From: Parvularcula lutaonensis
Lineage (GTDB): Bacteria > Pseudomonadota > Alphaproteobacteria > Caulobacterales > Parvularculaceae
Reading direction: 5' to 3'
Length of the DNA stretch: 64,000 nucleotides
Assembly (NCBI RefSeq): GCF_014651915.1
Contig: NZ_BMXU01000002.1
Coordinates: forward strand, 873,507-937,506
Shown: positions 27,855 to 36,686 of the stretch, piece by piece
How the letters are laid out: each line of letters opens with the position of its first letter
Numbering within the stretch: position 1 is the stretch's first letter
Notes under the pieces: generated by a model
What the model saw: the letters and a program-made list of their open reading frames with translations, nothing else
Databases searched by the model: none
What the model was told of the DNA's origin: nothing
Translations under genes and position numbers: made by a program

Positions 27855-28129
27855 GACGCCTCCTCGACCGGCCCGGACAGGTCCCGCCAGTCCGGGTTCT
27901 TCTCTTCGATCAGCTTACAGAGCTCCCGCACCGACCAGAGCCGTAGCCGCTTCATCCGGGCGATCGCCGTGTGCCTGTCAGCGAAGGGTTCGGTATGGAC
28001 AAGGAGCGGCGTCCGCGCCTTCAGCGCGGGATCGATCAGCTCGCGGTGCCTGAAGACGCGCGCATCCACATCCTTGGCCATCGAGATCGAGAACCGCTTT
28101 CGCCCGGACTCGGTCAGAACGTAGACCAT
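27851..28129 (-). CDS. Degenerate GIY-YIG family protein
   Basis: A 92-residue protein whose C-terminal EEKNPDWRDLS and central AIARMKRLRLWSV match the small GIY-YIG family (COG2827). The hallmark is degenerate: the GIY strand is VYVL and the YIG strand reads FSI, while the Arg in DARVFRHREL is kept. It may have lost nuclease activity. The frame is open to 28321 (another ATG overlapping the divergent ACAD start) and a Met at 28216 is possible; 28129 fits the domain length best. Overlaps the flavoprotein stop/start by four bases. Confidence 0.65.
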   Translation of the reverse strand: MVYVLTESGRKRFSISMAKDVDARVFRHRELIDPALKARTPLLVHTEPFADRHTAIARMKRLRLWSVRELCKLIEEKNPDWRDLSGPVEEAS

Positions 28130-28319
28130 CCAGGGCCGCACGCCCGGATCGACCTTCACGGCCCGGTCGGCGAGGGGCCTTTCGACCCGGAGGTAATTGC
28201 GGCGCCGCTTCTGCATGGCGACGAAAGAGCCGAAGCCGCCCGTGTGCGCAACCCGCGGGTTCCATCGCGTAGCGCGCTGGGGCAATGTGCTGCCAACGAT
28301 AAACCGATGAGGAAATGCC

Positions 28320-29453
28320 ATGGCCCTGGTCCTGAATGACGAGCAGCAGATGCTGCAGGAGACCGCCCGCGGGTTCGCCCAAGAGAAGTCTCCGATTTCC
28401 GAACTGCGCCGCCTGCGTGACGAGGATATCGAGACCGGCTTTCACAAGGCCCTCTGGGAAGAGATGGCGGAACTTGGCCTTGCAGGCATTCTGGTGCCCG
28501 AGGAGCATGGCGGGACCGGATTTGGCTATGTCGGTGCAGGCCTCGTGGCGCAGGAGCTCGGCCGGACCCTGGCCGCCAGCCCCTATATCGCGACCTCGAT
28601 GATGGCCGCCACGGCGCTGAACAAGCTCGGCAGCGATGACCAGAAAGCGGCCCACCTGCCGAAGATCGCGGCTGGCGAGACCGTCTTCGCCATCGCGTCG
28701 GACGAGGCGAAAAAGCACAAGCCGCACCACATCTCCATGCGCGCCGAGCGCTCTGGCAACGGCTTCAAGCTTTCTGGCGAGAAGACCTTCGTCGCCGAGG
28801 GCTTTGCTGCGGACCAGCTCATCGTCGCGGCGCGGACTGCGGGGTCGGATAACGACAAGGAGGGCATCACCCTCTTCCTCGTCGACGCATCGAAGGCCGA
28901 GAAAGAGCGCATGAAGACGATCGACGCCCGAGGATTTGCCCGGATCAGGCTCGACGGTGTCGAGGTCGATGGCGACGCAGTCCTCGGTCAGGTCGACCAG
29001 GGCCTCGCGGGCCTCGAGACAATCTTCAATGTCGGGCGCGCAGGGCTCGCATCAGAAATGGTTGGCAACTCCGAAGCCGCCTTCGACATGACCCTCGACT
29101 ACCTCAAGCAGCGCAAGCAGTTCGGCACCGAGATCGGTCGTTTCCAGGCGCTCCAGCACCGCATGGCTCATCTCTATACGGAGCTTGAGATGGCGAAGGC
29201 CGTCGCACATCAGGCGCTCGACGAGCTGGACAACAATCTCGACGCCGCCGGCGCCTCGGTCAGCCTCGCCAAGGCCAAGATCGGGCAGGTGGCCCGCCTC
29301 GCCACCAACGAAGCGGTCCAGCTCCACGGCGGCATTGGCATGACTGACGAGTACGACGTCGGCTTCTTCATGAAGCGCGTCCGCGTGGCCAACGAGCTCT
29401 TCGGCGATCACGACTTTCACATGACGCGGCTGGCAGAGGTGATGGGCTACTGA
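28320..29453 (+). CDS. Acyl-CoA dehydrogenase (probably non-catalytic subunit)
   Basis: A 377-residue ACAD-fold protein, with the N-terminal helical domain (NDEQQMLQETARGFAQEKSP), a FAD-binding segment and the C-terminal VQLHGGIGMTDEYDVGFFMKR. The final helix (VANELFGDHDFHMTRLAEVMGY) has no Tyr-Glu-Gly-Thr-like catalytic motif. In heteromeric alpha2beta2 ACADs (for example FadE pairs of actinobacteria) one partner lacks the catalytic Glu; this gene and the 25452 gene fit that pattern (inference). Confidence 0.9.
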   Translation: MALVLNDEQQMLQETARGFAQEKSPISELRRLRDEDIETGFHKALWEEMAELGLAGILVPEEHGGTGFGYVGAGLVAQELGRTLAASPYIATSMMAATALNKLGSDDQKAAHLPKIAAGETVFAIASDEAKKHKPHHISMRAERSGNGFKLSGEKTFVAEGFAADQLIVAARTAGSDNDKEGITLFLVDASKAEKERMKTIDARGFARIRLDGVEVDGDAVLGQVDQGLAGLETIFNVGRAGLASEMVGNSEAAFDMTLDYLKQRKQFGTEIGRFQALQHRMAHLYTELEMAKAVAHQALDELDNNLDAAGASVSLAKAKIGQVARLATNEAVQLHGGIGMTDEYDVGFFMKRVRVANELFGDHDFHMTRLAEVMGY

Positions 29454-29468
29454 AGGCGCGAGGGCAAA

Positions 29469-30122
29469 TCAGGGCTTCCAGCCAGGGATCGGGCCGTACT
29501 TGTCATGGCCCGGAGGATACTTGCCCTCGGCGCTCTTCTCCTGGGGCCCAGAAGAGACGAGATCCGTGCCCGGACCTTTATAGCCAGGGATCGGGCCGTA
29601 TTTGTCATAGCCCGGAGGATAGGCCGGGTCGGAGGCTTGCTTCTTCGGCTCAGCCTCGTCCTCAAAGCGCACCTTCACAGGCGGCTTCTCTTTCAGCTCG
29701 AGATCCGGGGCGTTGATGACCATCAGCGGATCGATCTGCGTCCCTGCCAGGCTCATCTCGAAGCCGAAGGTCGCAAGGTCGTTCTCGCCTTTGGAGACCT
29801 TGCCGATCTTGCGTCCGGCCTTAACCCACGCCCCACGGGCGACTGACACTTTGGACAGGTTGGAATAGGTCGTGTGCACGCCGCCGCCATGGTCGACGAT
29901 CACCGTCCGATCCTCGCCGCGCTTGCCGGAAACCTCGATCACCTGGCCACCGCGTGCTGCGACGACCTTGAGCGGCTTCTCCGACGAAAGCAGCAGGCCC
30001 TCGCCCAGGGCCTGGCTGTCCGCCGTGCCTTTGACCGGCAGGATATAGGTGTCGTCAGGCTTTGAGATGCACCCGGCCAGGGCGACGAGGCCGATCAGAA
30101 GGGTGCTGCGAATGACGGTCAT
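29469..30122 (-). CDS. Degenerate LytM (M23-like) lipoprotein
   Basis: A 217-residue lipoprotein: signal VIRSTLLIGLVALAGC with lipobox LAGC. The domain at about 35-140 has the LytM pattern (VIVDHGGGVHTTYSNLSKVSVARGAWVKAG with KIGKV), but the catalytic HxH is replaced by ATFGFEMSL. It is thus probably a non-catalytic EnvC/NlpD-like activator of amidases rather than an endopeptidase. The C-terminus carries two copies of YPPG(Y/H)DKYGPIPG(Y/W)K. The start at 30122 is chosen for the signal; the open frame upstream is not used. Confidence 0.82.
   Translation of the reverse strand: MTVIRSTLLIGLVALAGCISKPDDTYILPVKGTADSQALGEGLLLSSEKPLKVVAARGGQVIEVSGKRGEDRTVIVDHGGGVHTTYSNLSKVSVARGAWVKAGRKIGKVSKGENDLATFGFEMSLAGTQIDPLMVINAPDLELKEKPPVKVRFEDEAEPKKQASDPAYPPGYDKYGPIPGYKGPGTDLVSSGPQEKSAEGKYPPGHDKYGPIPGWKP
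29482..29520 (-). repeat. Copy 1 of a 39-bp coding repeat in the LytM lipoprotein
   Basis: The sequence from 29482 to 29520 encodes the final YPPGHDKYGPIPGW unit. It matches 29584-29622 at 36 of 39 positions. The pair is separated by 63 bases, so it arose by tandem-like duplication with an intervening linker. Confidence 0.8.
29584..29622 (-). repeat. Copy 2 of the 39-bp coding repeat in the LytM lipoprotein
   Basis: Encodes the internal YPPGYDKYGPIPGY unit, differing from copy 1 at three bases. Two of the differences alter residues or lie at wobble positions; the amino acid motif PPGxDKYGPIPG is unchanged. Confidence 0.8.
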
Positions 30123-30263
30123 GGCTCTGCCCAGCAAGTGAATTTCCTCACTGCGATAATAGAACAACAGGCTTTCCCGCCCGCTAACCAGAAGCATCGC
30201 TTTGTGGACGTTGGGGCAAGGGACTGCTTCAACGGCGGCAACTTTGAAAATGGAGGAAATCCC

Positions 30264-31463
30264 ATGAGAGATGCTGTCATCGTCAGCGCCGCCCGGACCC
30301 CGATCGGCAAGGCGTATCGAGGCGCCTTCAACATCACCGGCGCGGTCGAGCTCGCAGGGCACGCGATCAAGCACGCGGTCGAGCGGGCAGGGGTGCCTAC
30401 GGACAAAATCGACGACTGCGTCATGGGCGAGGCGCTGCAGCTCCGCACCGGCGGCATGAACCTAGGACGGCAGGCAGCCCTCCGGGCCGGGCTCAGCTTC
30501 GACGTGCCGGGCATGACGCTGGACCGCCAGTGCGGCTCGGGCATGATGGCCATCGCCACGGCGGCCAAGCAGATCATTGTCGACAACATGGACACGGTGG
30601 TCGCTGGCGGCGTCGAGTCGATTTCGATGAACCAGACGCCCGATGCACAGATCATCTTCCCGAACCAGTGGCTCGTGAAAGAGATCCCGGCCACCTACAT
30701 GGCCATGATCGAGACCGCGGAGATCGTGGCGGAGAAGTGGAACATCTCCCGCGAGCGGCAGGACGAGTACGCCTACCAGTCCCAGATGCGCACCCATGAA
30801 GCGCAACAGGCCGGTCACTATGCGGACGAAATCGTCCCGATGACGGCCACGATGGAGAAAAAGGACAAGGCAACCGGTGAGGTCAGCCAGGTCGAAGTCA
30901 CCCTCGAAAAGGACGAGGGCAACCGTCCGCAGACGACGCTTGAAGGGCTCCAGGGCCTGAAGCCAGTCTTCGCCAACGGCCAGCGCGTGAAGGAAGGCAA
31001 GTACATCACCGCCGGCAATGCTTCACAGCTTTCCGACGGCGCAGCCGCGGTCACCATGATGGAAGCAAAGGCCGCCGAGAAAGCGGGCCTCCAGCCCCTC
31101 GGCCGCTATGTCGGCATGACCGTCGCAGGCACGGACCCGGCGGAGATGGGCATCGGCCCGATCTATGCCGTGCCGAAAGCGCTCGAGCGTGCGGGCCTCA
31201 AGATGGATGACATCGGCCTGTGGGAGCTTAACGAAGCGTTCGCCAGCCAGGTTCTGGCGTGTGCGGACGAGCTAGGCATCCCGATGGACCGCCTGAACGT
31301 CGATGGCGGCGCGATCTCCATCGGCCACCCCTATGGCATGTCCGGTGCACGAATGGTCATGCACGCCTTGATCGCCGGCAAGCGCCTCGGTGCCAAATAT
31401 GTCTGCTGCACGATGTGCGTCGGCGGCGGCCAGGGTGCCGCGGGCATTTTCGAAGTTCTCTGA
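30264..31463 (+). CDS. Acetyl-CoA C-acyltransferase (thiolase)
   Basis: A 399-residue thiolase. The nucleophile Cys is in TLDRQCGSGMMAIA, the active-site His in ISIGHPYGMSGARM, and the second Cys in CCTMCVGGGQGAAGIFEVL. It cleaves or condenses acyl-CoA; the neighbourhood of two ACADs suggests beta-oxidation. The start at 30264 has GGAGG seven bases upstream; a 42-codon upstream open extension is rejected. It is divergent from the LytM lipoprotein; 141 bases lie between them. Confidence 0.94.
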   Translation: MRDAVIVSAARTPIGKAYRGAFNITGAVELAGHAIKHAVERAGVPTDKIDDCVMGEALQLRTGGMNLGRQAALRAGLSFDVPGMTLDRQCGSGMMAIATAAKQIIVDNMDTVVAGGVESISMNQTPDAQIIFPNQWLVKEIPATYMAMIETAEIVAEKWNISRERQDEYAYQSQMRTHEAQQAGHYADEIVPMTATMEKKDKATGEVSQVEVTLEKDEGNRPQTTLEGLQGLKPVFANGQRVKEGKYITAGNASQLSDGAAAVTMMEAKAAEKAGLQPLGRYVGMTVAGTDPAEMGIGPIYAVPKALERAGLKMDDIGLWELNEAFASQVLACADELGIPMDRLNVDGGAISIGHPYGMSGARMVMHALIAGKRLGAKYVCCTMCVGGGQGAAGIFEVL

Positions 31464-31498
31464 GACAACGGGGGCCGCTTCCCATCGGGGAGGCGGCT

Positions 31499-32437
31499 CT
31501 ATTCCACCCGCCGGATCCGGACCGTCTCGCCGTCCTCGACTGGCATCGATTCCGAGCCCCGCACGACGAGCCGCGCTTCGGTGGGCAGGCCCTCGACATA
31601 GAAGCCGCCGCTCGCCGCAGCGACCAGCGTGACCGGCACGGTCTTCAGCTCGCCCGCGGGACCGGAGCCGTCGACAACCCGCGCGATCATGCCCTTGCTC
31701 GGATGAAGCATCAGTGCACGGAAGGGGATGAGGGTCGGCATCACCTGTTCCGTGGTGATCTTGATGTCCGCCTCATCACCGACCCGCTTGTCCGTGTTTT
31801 CGGGCAGGGCGACCTCGAAGGTCCGGTTGGTCAGGTCCCTCGGGCTTTCTTCGGGATAGACGATCCGCACGGCGCTGGGCGTTTCGACCCCGCCGACCAT
31901 GACGCGGGCCGTGTCGCCCGCGGCGATGATATCGGCATGGCGCGGCGGCAGGGCCGACATGGCCACGAGCGTGCTGTCATCAATGATCGTCACGCAGGGG
32001 CTGCCCTTGCCCAGGACAGTTCCTTTCGCTCCGTTGACGGAGGAAACGACGCCGTCGATCGAATTGAACAGCACCTTCTGCTCGCCGGTCGACGTGTCTT
32101 CGAGCAGGCAAAGCTTCTGTCCGCGGGACACCCGATCGCCGGGATTGACGCCCACGGCGAGGACTTTGCTCTCCGTATCGGCGCGCAGGGCGACCCGGCG
32201 CTCGGCATCGACGATCCCTTCGACCGTGACATCCCGCTCCTCACTCGTTGTCGAGACGAAGACGATGGAGACAGAAGGATAATACTCCGGCGCAGGTCCG
32301 CGCTCAGGCTCGGAGATCAGGATCTCCGAATTGAAAAGGAGAATGAGGCACAGCACCGTCACCGGGGCGAGGCCGATCAGGACCTGGCGCATGGAAACAC
32401 CGCCTCGGCCAGCCAGCCGCTCCGCAGTCATGGACAT
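31499..32437 (-). CDS. HlyD/RND-type membrane fusion protein
   Basis: A 312-residue inner-membrane-anchored periplasmic adaptor. A TM segment lies at about 17-37, followed by the periplasmic barrel-sandwich pattern (DVTVEGIVDAERRVALRADTESKVLAVGVNPGDRVSRGQKLCLLED) and the beta-barrel domain, ending in a MacB/RND-like membrane-proximal segment. The start at 32437 has an AAGGAGG six bases upstream, within the end of the preceding gene. No pump gene or outer-membrane factor lies adjacent, so its transporter partner is elsewhere. Confidence 0.85.
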   Translation of the reverse strand: MSMTAERLAGRGGVSMRQVLIGLAPVTVLCLILLFNSEILISEPERGPAPEYYPSVSIVFVSTTSEERDVTVEGIVDAERRVALRADTESKVLAVGVNPGDRVSRGQKLCLLEDTSTGEQKVLFNSIDGVVSSVNGAKGTVLGKGSPCVTIIDDSTLVAMSALPPRHADIIAAGDTARVMVGGVETPSAVRIVYPEESPRDLTNRTFEVALPENTDKRVGDEADIKITTEQVMPTLIPFRALMLHPSKGMIARVVDGSGPAGELKTVPVTLVAAASGGFYVEGLPTEARLVVRGSESMPVEDGETVRIRRVE

Positions 32438-32449
32438 AGAAGGCCTCCT

Positions 32450-32983
32450 TCAGAGCGAGGCCACCTCCGCCGTCGTGGAGCCGGCCTCGGGGAGCTTTTC
32501 GGCACCGCCCTCGGCGCGCTCCCAGACCAGCTTTTTGCAGACTGGTCCTAAGCAACCGGAAACAGCGAGCGCATCATCCGAAAGGCGTTGGATTTTCGCG
32601 CGGTATGTCCGCCCGTCCTTGGGATTGTAGATGGCGCCCGACCGCCAGACGTCGTCCCGGCGTTCGAACCCATGGAGAAGCGTCACGCCCACCATGTGCC
32701 GGCCGCGCAGATGCTCATTGGGATTGTTCTCGTCCCAAGTCATCCCGCCATGCCCGGGATCGACCCAAGCCACCACACCGCAGGGCGTTCCGTCACCGCA
32801 GTCGCGGATTTCGATGATCGAGTTCCTGTCCGGGGTGTACCAGAGGCCGTCAACATCGAGGGAGCTCGCCGTCGTGGCCGCGCCCCCTGAGAGGAGGAGT
32901 GCCGCCGCAATGCATCCAGAAGCCAACATGGCCCGCCCCGCTCGGTGTCCTGACAGGTTCAGTGTTCCAAGCGAGGATGGCAT
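32450..32983 (-). CDS. DUF2147 family protein, secreted
   Basis: A DUF2147 protein. It has the family segments DGLWYTPDRNSIIEIRDCGDGTPCGVVAWVDP and the C-terminal YNPKDGRTYRAKIQRLSDDALAVSGCLGPVCKKL, with four conserved Cys. The start at 32983 (177 residues) gives a signal with a positive n-region (HRAGR before MLASGCIAAALLLSGG); a downstream Met at 32929 is possible. Its end overlaps the ribosome binding site of the membrane fusion gene, so the two are an operon. DUF2147 function is unproven. Confidence 0.83.
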   Translation of the reverse strand: MPSSLGTLNLSGHRAGRAMLASGCIAAALLLSGGAATTASSLDVDGLWYTPDRNSIIEIRDCGDGTPCGVVAWVDPGHGGMTWDENNPNEHLRGRHMVGVTLLHGFERRDDVWRSGAIYNPKDGRTYRAKIQRLSDDALAVSGCLGPVCKKLVWERAEGGAEKLPEAGSTTAEVASL

Positions 32984-33092
32984 GGACAAGTGAAAACTGC
33001 GGCAATTTGGTGCAACAGGTTCGAACCAATCCGGCACTGGCCCTCGTGGAGTGAAGGCGCTAACCGCGCGCCAGGAAACCGCGAGGACGAGA

Positions 33093-34001
33093 ATGACACC
33101 CGTGACCAAAGGCTTTGACGCATCAGGACATCTGCGGCTGGCGGTCCAGAAAAAGGGGCGTCTCGCGGACGATACCTTCGACCTCCTCAAGCGCTGCGGC
33201 CTCACCCTCAGCCAGTCGAAGAACCGCCTCTATGCTCGCGTGCAGGAGCTGCCGATCGACATCCTCCTCGTGCGGGACGACGACATTCCCGCTCTCGTGG
33301 CCAGCGGTGCCAGCGATCTTGGCATCGTCGGCGGTAATGTCTTCGAGGAAGAGCGGGCAGGCGGCCGCCTGCAGGACCGGGTGCCGATGGTCCAGAAGCT
33401 CGGCTTTTCGCGCTGCCGCCTCTGCATCGCCCTGCCCAAAGAGAAGAATTACTCCGGCCCGCGTGACCTCGACGGCATGCGGATCGCTACCAGCTATCCT
33501 GCGCTGACAGACAAATGGCTCGCGGACAACGGCGTCGAGGGTGCCGAAAGCGTCGTCATGAACGGCGCCCACGAGATCGCCCCGCGCTTGGGCGTGGCGG
33601 ATGCCGTCTGCGATATCGTCAGCACGGGTGGTACCCTCGACGCCAATGGCCTCGCAGTGGCCGAAACGATCCTCAATTCCGAAGCCCTCCTCATCGGCGG
33701 CAAGCTCAGCGAGGAAAAGGCGAAGATCGCCGAGGCCCTCAAGCTGCGCATCGAAGGCGTGCAGCGCAGCCGTGACGCCAAATACGTGATGATGAACGCG
33801 CCGCGCTCGGCCATCGAGAAGATCTCGGCCGTCCTGCCATCAGCGGACAATCCGACGATCCTCGAACTCGCTGGCCGCCCGGACATGGTGGCGGTGCACA
33901 CTGTCTGCCGCGAAGAAGTCGTCTGGGAAGTCCTCGAAGAGCTCAAACGCCTCGGCGCCAGCGCGATCCTGGTCCTCGACATCGACAAGATGCTGGCGTG
34001 A
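33093..34001 (+). CDS. hisG: ATP phosphoribosyltransferase HisG (long form)
   Basis: A 302-residue enzyme that starts histidine synthesis by joining ATP and PRPP. The pattern LRLAVQKKGRLADDTFDLLKRCG, ASDLGIVGGNVFEE and DAVCDIVSTGGTLDANGL is characteristic. The length and a C-terminal regulatory domain from about 225 (AVLPSADNPTILELAGRPDMVAVHTVCREEVVWEVLEELKRLG) indicate the long, HisZ-independent form. The ATG at 33093 follows GAGGA; a GTG at 33051 would add 14 residues. hisD is 2.7 kb downstream. Confidence 0.95.
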   Translation: MTPVTKGFDASGHLRLAVQKKGRLADDTFDLLKRCGLTLSQSKNRLYARVQELPIDILLVRDDDIPALVASGASDLGIVGGNVFEEERAGGRLQDRVPMVQKLGFSRCRLCIALPKEKNYSGPRDLDGMRIATSYPALTDKWLADNGVEGAESVVMNGAHEIAPRLGVADAVCDIVSTGGTLDANGLAVAETILNSEALLIGGKLSEEKAKIAEALKLRIEGVQRSRDAKYVMMNAPRSAIEKISAVLPSADNPTILELAGRPDMVAVHTVCREEVVWEVLEELKRLGASAILVLDIDKMLA

Positions 34002-34093
34002 AAAGGTTCGCCTGCCTCACGCGCGGTGGGTGCTCCGGCGGGGCGGGCTGACCGCCCGGCGACCGGTCAGGCGCTTGGGGGCCGCGTTGCGCT

Positions 34094-34483
34094 TCAGCTC
34101 CTGCGAAGGAAGGTCCGCGCGGCGACAGCGAGGACGATGTCGAAGCCGATGCACAGCTCGGCCCAGAACATCGGCGCATGGAAATCCATCACGAAACCCA
34201 CCGAATCGAACACCGCGTGGGCCGTGAAAGCGGCGAAAAGGATCGCTCCGCTCCCTGACCGATAGCCATAGAGAGCTGCCATGAGGAACAACGCCCCCAC
34301 GGCGCCGTGCAGCGCAGCCTCGTCAAACGCCAACCGCTCCGCTGAGAAAACCGGATAGAAAAAGGCAATCGCGATCAGCAACGCCGCATAAAAACCCCGG
34401 TCGCGATGCATCCCGACGGTCGAGGCAGCCAACAGAAGAACAACGGCCGACACGACGCCGACAAGGATGGGAACGAGGAACAT
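34094..34483 (-). CDS. Small multi-spanning membrane protein, uncharacterised
   Basis: A 129-residue protein with about four hydrophobic segments (2-24, 31-47, 60-78, 83-100), most likely integral in the inner membrane. No domain recognised. It is convergent with hisG and lies close to the tRNA-Thr gene. Related conserved membrane proteins of this size exist in alphaproteobacteria, but I cannot name one. Confidence 0.7.
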   Translation of the reverse strand: MFLVPILVGVVSAVVLLLAASTVGMHRDRGFYAALLIAIAFFYPVFSAERLAFDEAALHGAVGALFLMAALYGYRSGSGAILFAAFTAHAVFDSVGFVMDFHAPMFWAELCIGFDIVLAVAARTFLRRS

Positions 34484-34624
34484 CCGCTAATCCTCTCACC
34501 ACCATGCAAGCTTGGCCAGAGCCCTCATCCTCAATCTCAGATCGAAGCGCCCAAGGCCGCAAGCGCGGCCCGGCGAAACTTCGCCGCCCCATCGGAGCGC
34601 CTGCGGCGCGTGAGATAAAGGAAA

Positions 34625-34699
<75 letters not shown>

Positions 34700-34840
34700 A
34701 TCGAAGGCCCGCGTAATGAACGGGGATTTCGCTGACGTCAACGGGTGAAAAGGGCTGTGGAAAACCTCTCGCCTGCGGCCTGTCGGACAGGACATCCCAG
34801 ACGCCTTGAGAACCGTTCCCGCCCGTGGCATCTCCCGGCG

Positions 34841-34972
34841 ATGGCTGAGACCCCGGAGGAGCGCCCGAAACCCGGCGCCAGGAAAAAGGAATCCAAGGAC
34901 CTGACCCGCGAGGAAAAGCTCGCCCAGGCCCTGCGCGACAATCTCCGCCGCCGCAAAGCGAAGAAGGACTGA
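34841..34972 (+). CDS. Small basic protein preceding murA
   Basis: A 43-residue hydrophilic peptide (MAETPEERPKPGARKKESKD onward, ending LRDNLRRRKAKKD) with a Lys/Arg-rich helical C-terminus. It ends three bases before the murA TTG start. A similar short ORF with a basic LRxNLxRRK tail commonly precedes murA in alphaproteobacteria, as I recall it. The start at 34841 is ATG; an upstream in-frame ATG at 34745 is possible but unlikely. Confidence 0.6.
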   Translation: MAETPEERPKPGARKKESKDLTREEKLAQALRDNLRRRKAKKD

Positions 34973-34975
34973 CCC

Positions 34976-36241
34976 TTGGACAAACTCGCCATCATCGGCG
35001 GCCGTGAGCTGTATGGTGATCTCAAGATCGCCGGAGCCAAGAATTCCGCCCTCAAGGTCATGGCGGCCTGCCTCCTGACCGACGAGACGCTCGTCCTCGA
35101 TGAGGTCCCGGATCTCGCCGACGTGCGCCAGCTTCTCGTGCTGCTCGAGAACCACGGCGTGAAGGCCGAGCGGGACGGCCATCGCCTGACCCTCGACGCC
35201 GGGGCGATCACCTCGACCGTCGCGCCCTATGAAATCGTCCGGAAGATGCGGGCGAGCTTCAACGTCCTCGGGCCGATCCTGGCGCGGGAAGGGGAGGCGA
35301 AGGTCTCGCTGCCCGGTGGCTGCGCGATCGGCGCGCGACCGGTGGACCTCCATCTCGACGCCTTCCGCAAGATGGGCGCGGAGATCGAGCTCGAGGAGGG
35401 CTATGTCCTCGCTGGTGCCAAAGGTGGCCTCAAGGGCGCGGAGATCGCGTTTCCGTTCGTTTCTGTCGGCGCCACCGAGCATGTGATGATGGCCGCAACT
35501 CTCGCCAAGGGCACGACCATCCTCAGGAACGCCGCCCGTGAACCCGAGATCGTCGATCTTGCCGATTGCCTGCGGGCCATGGGTGCCAAGATCGAAGGCG
35601 ACGGCACCGATACCATCACCATCCATGGCGTCGACCGCCTATCAGGCGCGACTCATGAGGTTCTTGCGGACCGGATCGAGATGGGCAGCTACGCCATGGC
35701 TGTCGGCGCCGTCGGCGGAGAGCTGTTGCTCGAACGCGGCCGCCGCGACCTTCTCGGCTCGGCGGCCAAAGTCCTCGAAGAATGCGGCCTCAAGCTCGAG
35801 GATGACCCGCGCGGACTGCGGGTTTCCCGCTGGGGCACGCCGACCGTCTCGCAATCGGTGATCACGGAGCCCTATCCCGGATTCGCCACCGACCTGCAGG
35901 CGCAGTTCATGGCGCTGATGGCCAAGGGTTCGGGTACGGCAGAGATCACCGAAACCATCTTCGAGAACCGCTTCATGCATGTGCCCGAGCTTGCGCGCCT
36001 CGGTGCGGATATCCACGTGAACGGACGGACCGCCACCGTGCACGGCGTGCCGAAGCTGAAAGGCGCACCAGTGATGGCGACAGACCTGCGTGCGTCGATG
36101 AGCCTCGTCATTGCCGCCCTTTGCGCGGAAGGCCAGACGATGATCAGCCGCGTCTACCATCTGGACCGCGGCTTCGAACGGCTCGATGACAAGCTCCGAG
36201 GCGTCGGCGCTCTGATCGAGCGTGTGAAGGACGAGGACTGA
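34976..36241 (+). CDS. murA: UDP-N-acetylglucosamine 1-carboxyvinyltransferase MurA
   Basis: MurA adds enolpyruvate from PEP to UDP-GlcNAc, the first committed step of peptidoglycan synthesis and the fosfomycin target. The 421-residue protein has the reactive Cys at C116 ([16 protein letters not shown]) and the N-terminal [14 protein letters not shown]. It starts with TTG at 34976, preceded by AAGAAGGA; the family starts at this position. Three bases from its end the DUF2948 gene begins. Confidence 0.97.
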   Translation: MDKLAIIGGRELYGDLKIAGAKNSALKVMAACLLTDETLVLDEVPDLADVRQLLVLLENHGVKAERDGHRLTLDAGAITSTVAPYEIVRKMRASFNVLGPILAREGEAKVSLPGGCAIGARPVDLHLDAFRKMGAEIELEEGYVLAGAKGGLKGAEIAFPFVSVGATEHVMMAATLAKGTTILRNAAREPEIVDLADCLRAMGAKIEGDGTDTITIHGVDRLSGATHEVLADRIEMGSYAMAVGAVGGELLLERGRRDLLGSAAKVLEECGLKLEDDPRGLRVSRWGTPTVSQSVITEPYPGFATDLQAQFMALMAKGSGTAEITETIFENRFMHVPELARLGADIHVNGRTATVHGVPKLKGAPVMATDLRASMSLVIAALCAEGQTMISRVYHLDRGFERLDDKLRGVGALIERVKDED

Positions 36242-36244
36242 ACA

Positions 36245-36685
36245 ATGGCAGCGTACAAGCCCCTGGCCCTGATGGCTGCGGATGCGGAAGACCTCAAGGC
36301 GGTTTCCGCGCTTCTCCAGGACGCAATCGTGAAGCTTGGCGATACTGCGTACCTGCCTGACGAGCGCCGCTTCGTCTTCATGGCCAACCGCTATGTGTGG
36401 GAGAAGAAGCCGGGCTTCCTGAGCCCCGGCCTGCGCGTGCGCACCGGCGTGCATTTCGATGACGTGACAGCGGTGAAGGCCCGCGGTGTGCGGATGGAGG
36501 CGAAGGAGGCCTTCATAGACATTCTGTGTACAGATTATGACGGCGACGAGAATGGCGGTACCATCACCCTCAACCTTGCGGGCGGCGGCACGATCGCGCT
36601 CGACGTCGAAGCCATCAATGTCAACGTGAAGGATGTCTCGCCGCCCTGGCGCGCCGCGCGGCGCCCCAAACACGAGACAGCCTGA
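36245..36685 (+). CDS. DUF2948 family protein
   Basis: A 146-residue protein that matches DUF2948 by its ALLQDAIVK...YLPDERRFVFMANRYVWE motif. It occurs almost exclusively in alphaproteobacteria between murA and hisD. Function unknown. No signal or membrane segment. It is separated by three bases from murA and by one from hisD, so it is in the operon. Confidence 0.88.
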   Translation: MAAYKPLALMAADAEDLKAVSALLQDAIVKLGDTAYLPDERRFVFMANRYVWEKKPGFLSPGLRVRTGVHFDDVTAVKARGVRMEAKEAFIDILCTDYDGDENGGTITLNLAGGGTIALDVEAINVNVKDVSPPWRAARRPKHETA

Positions 36686-36686
36686 C

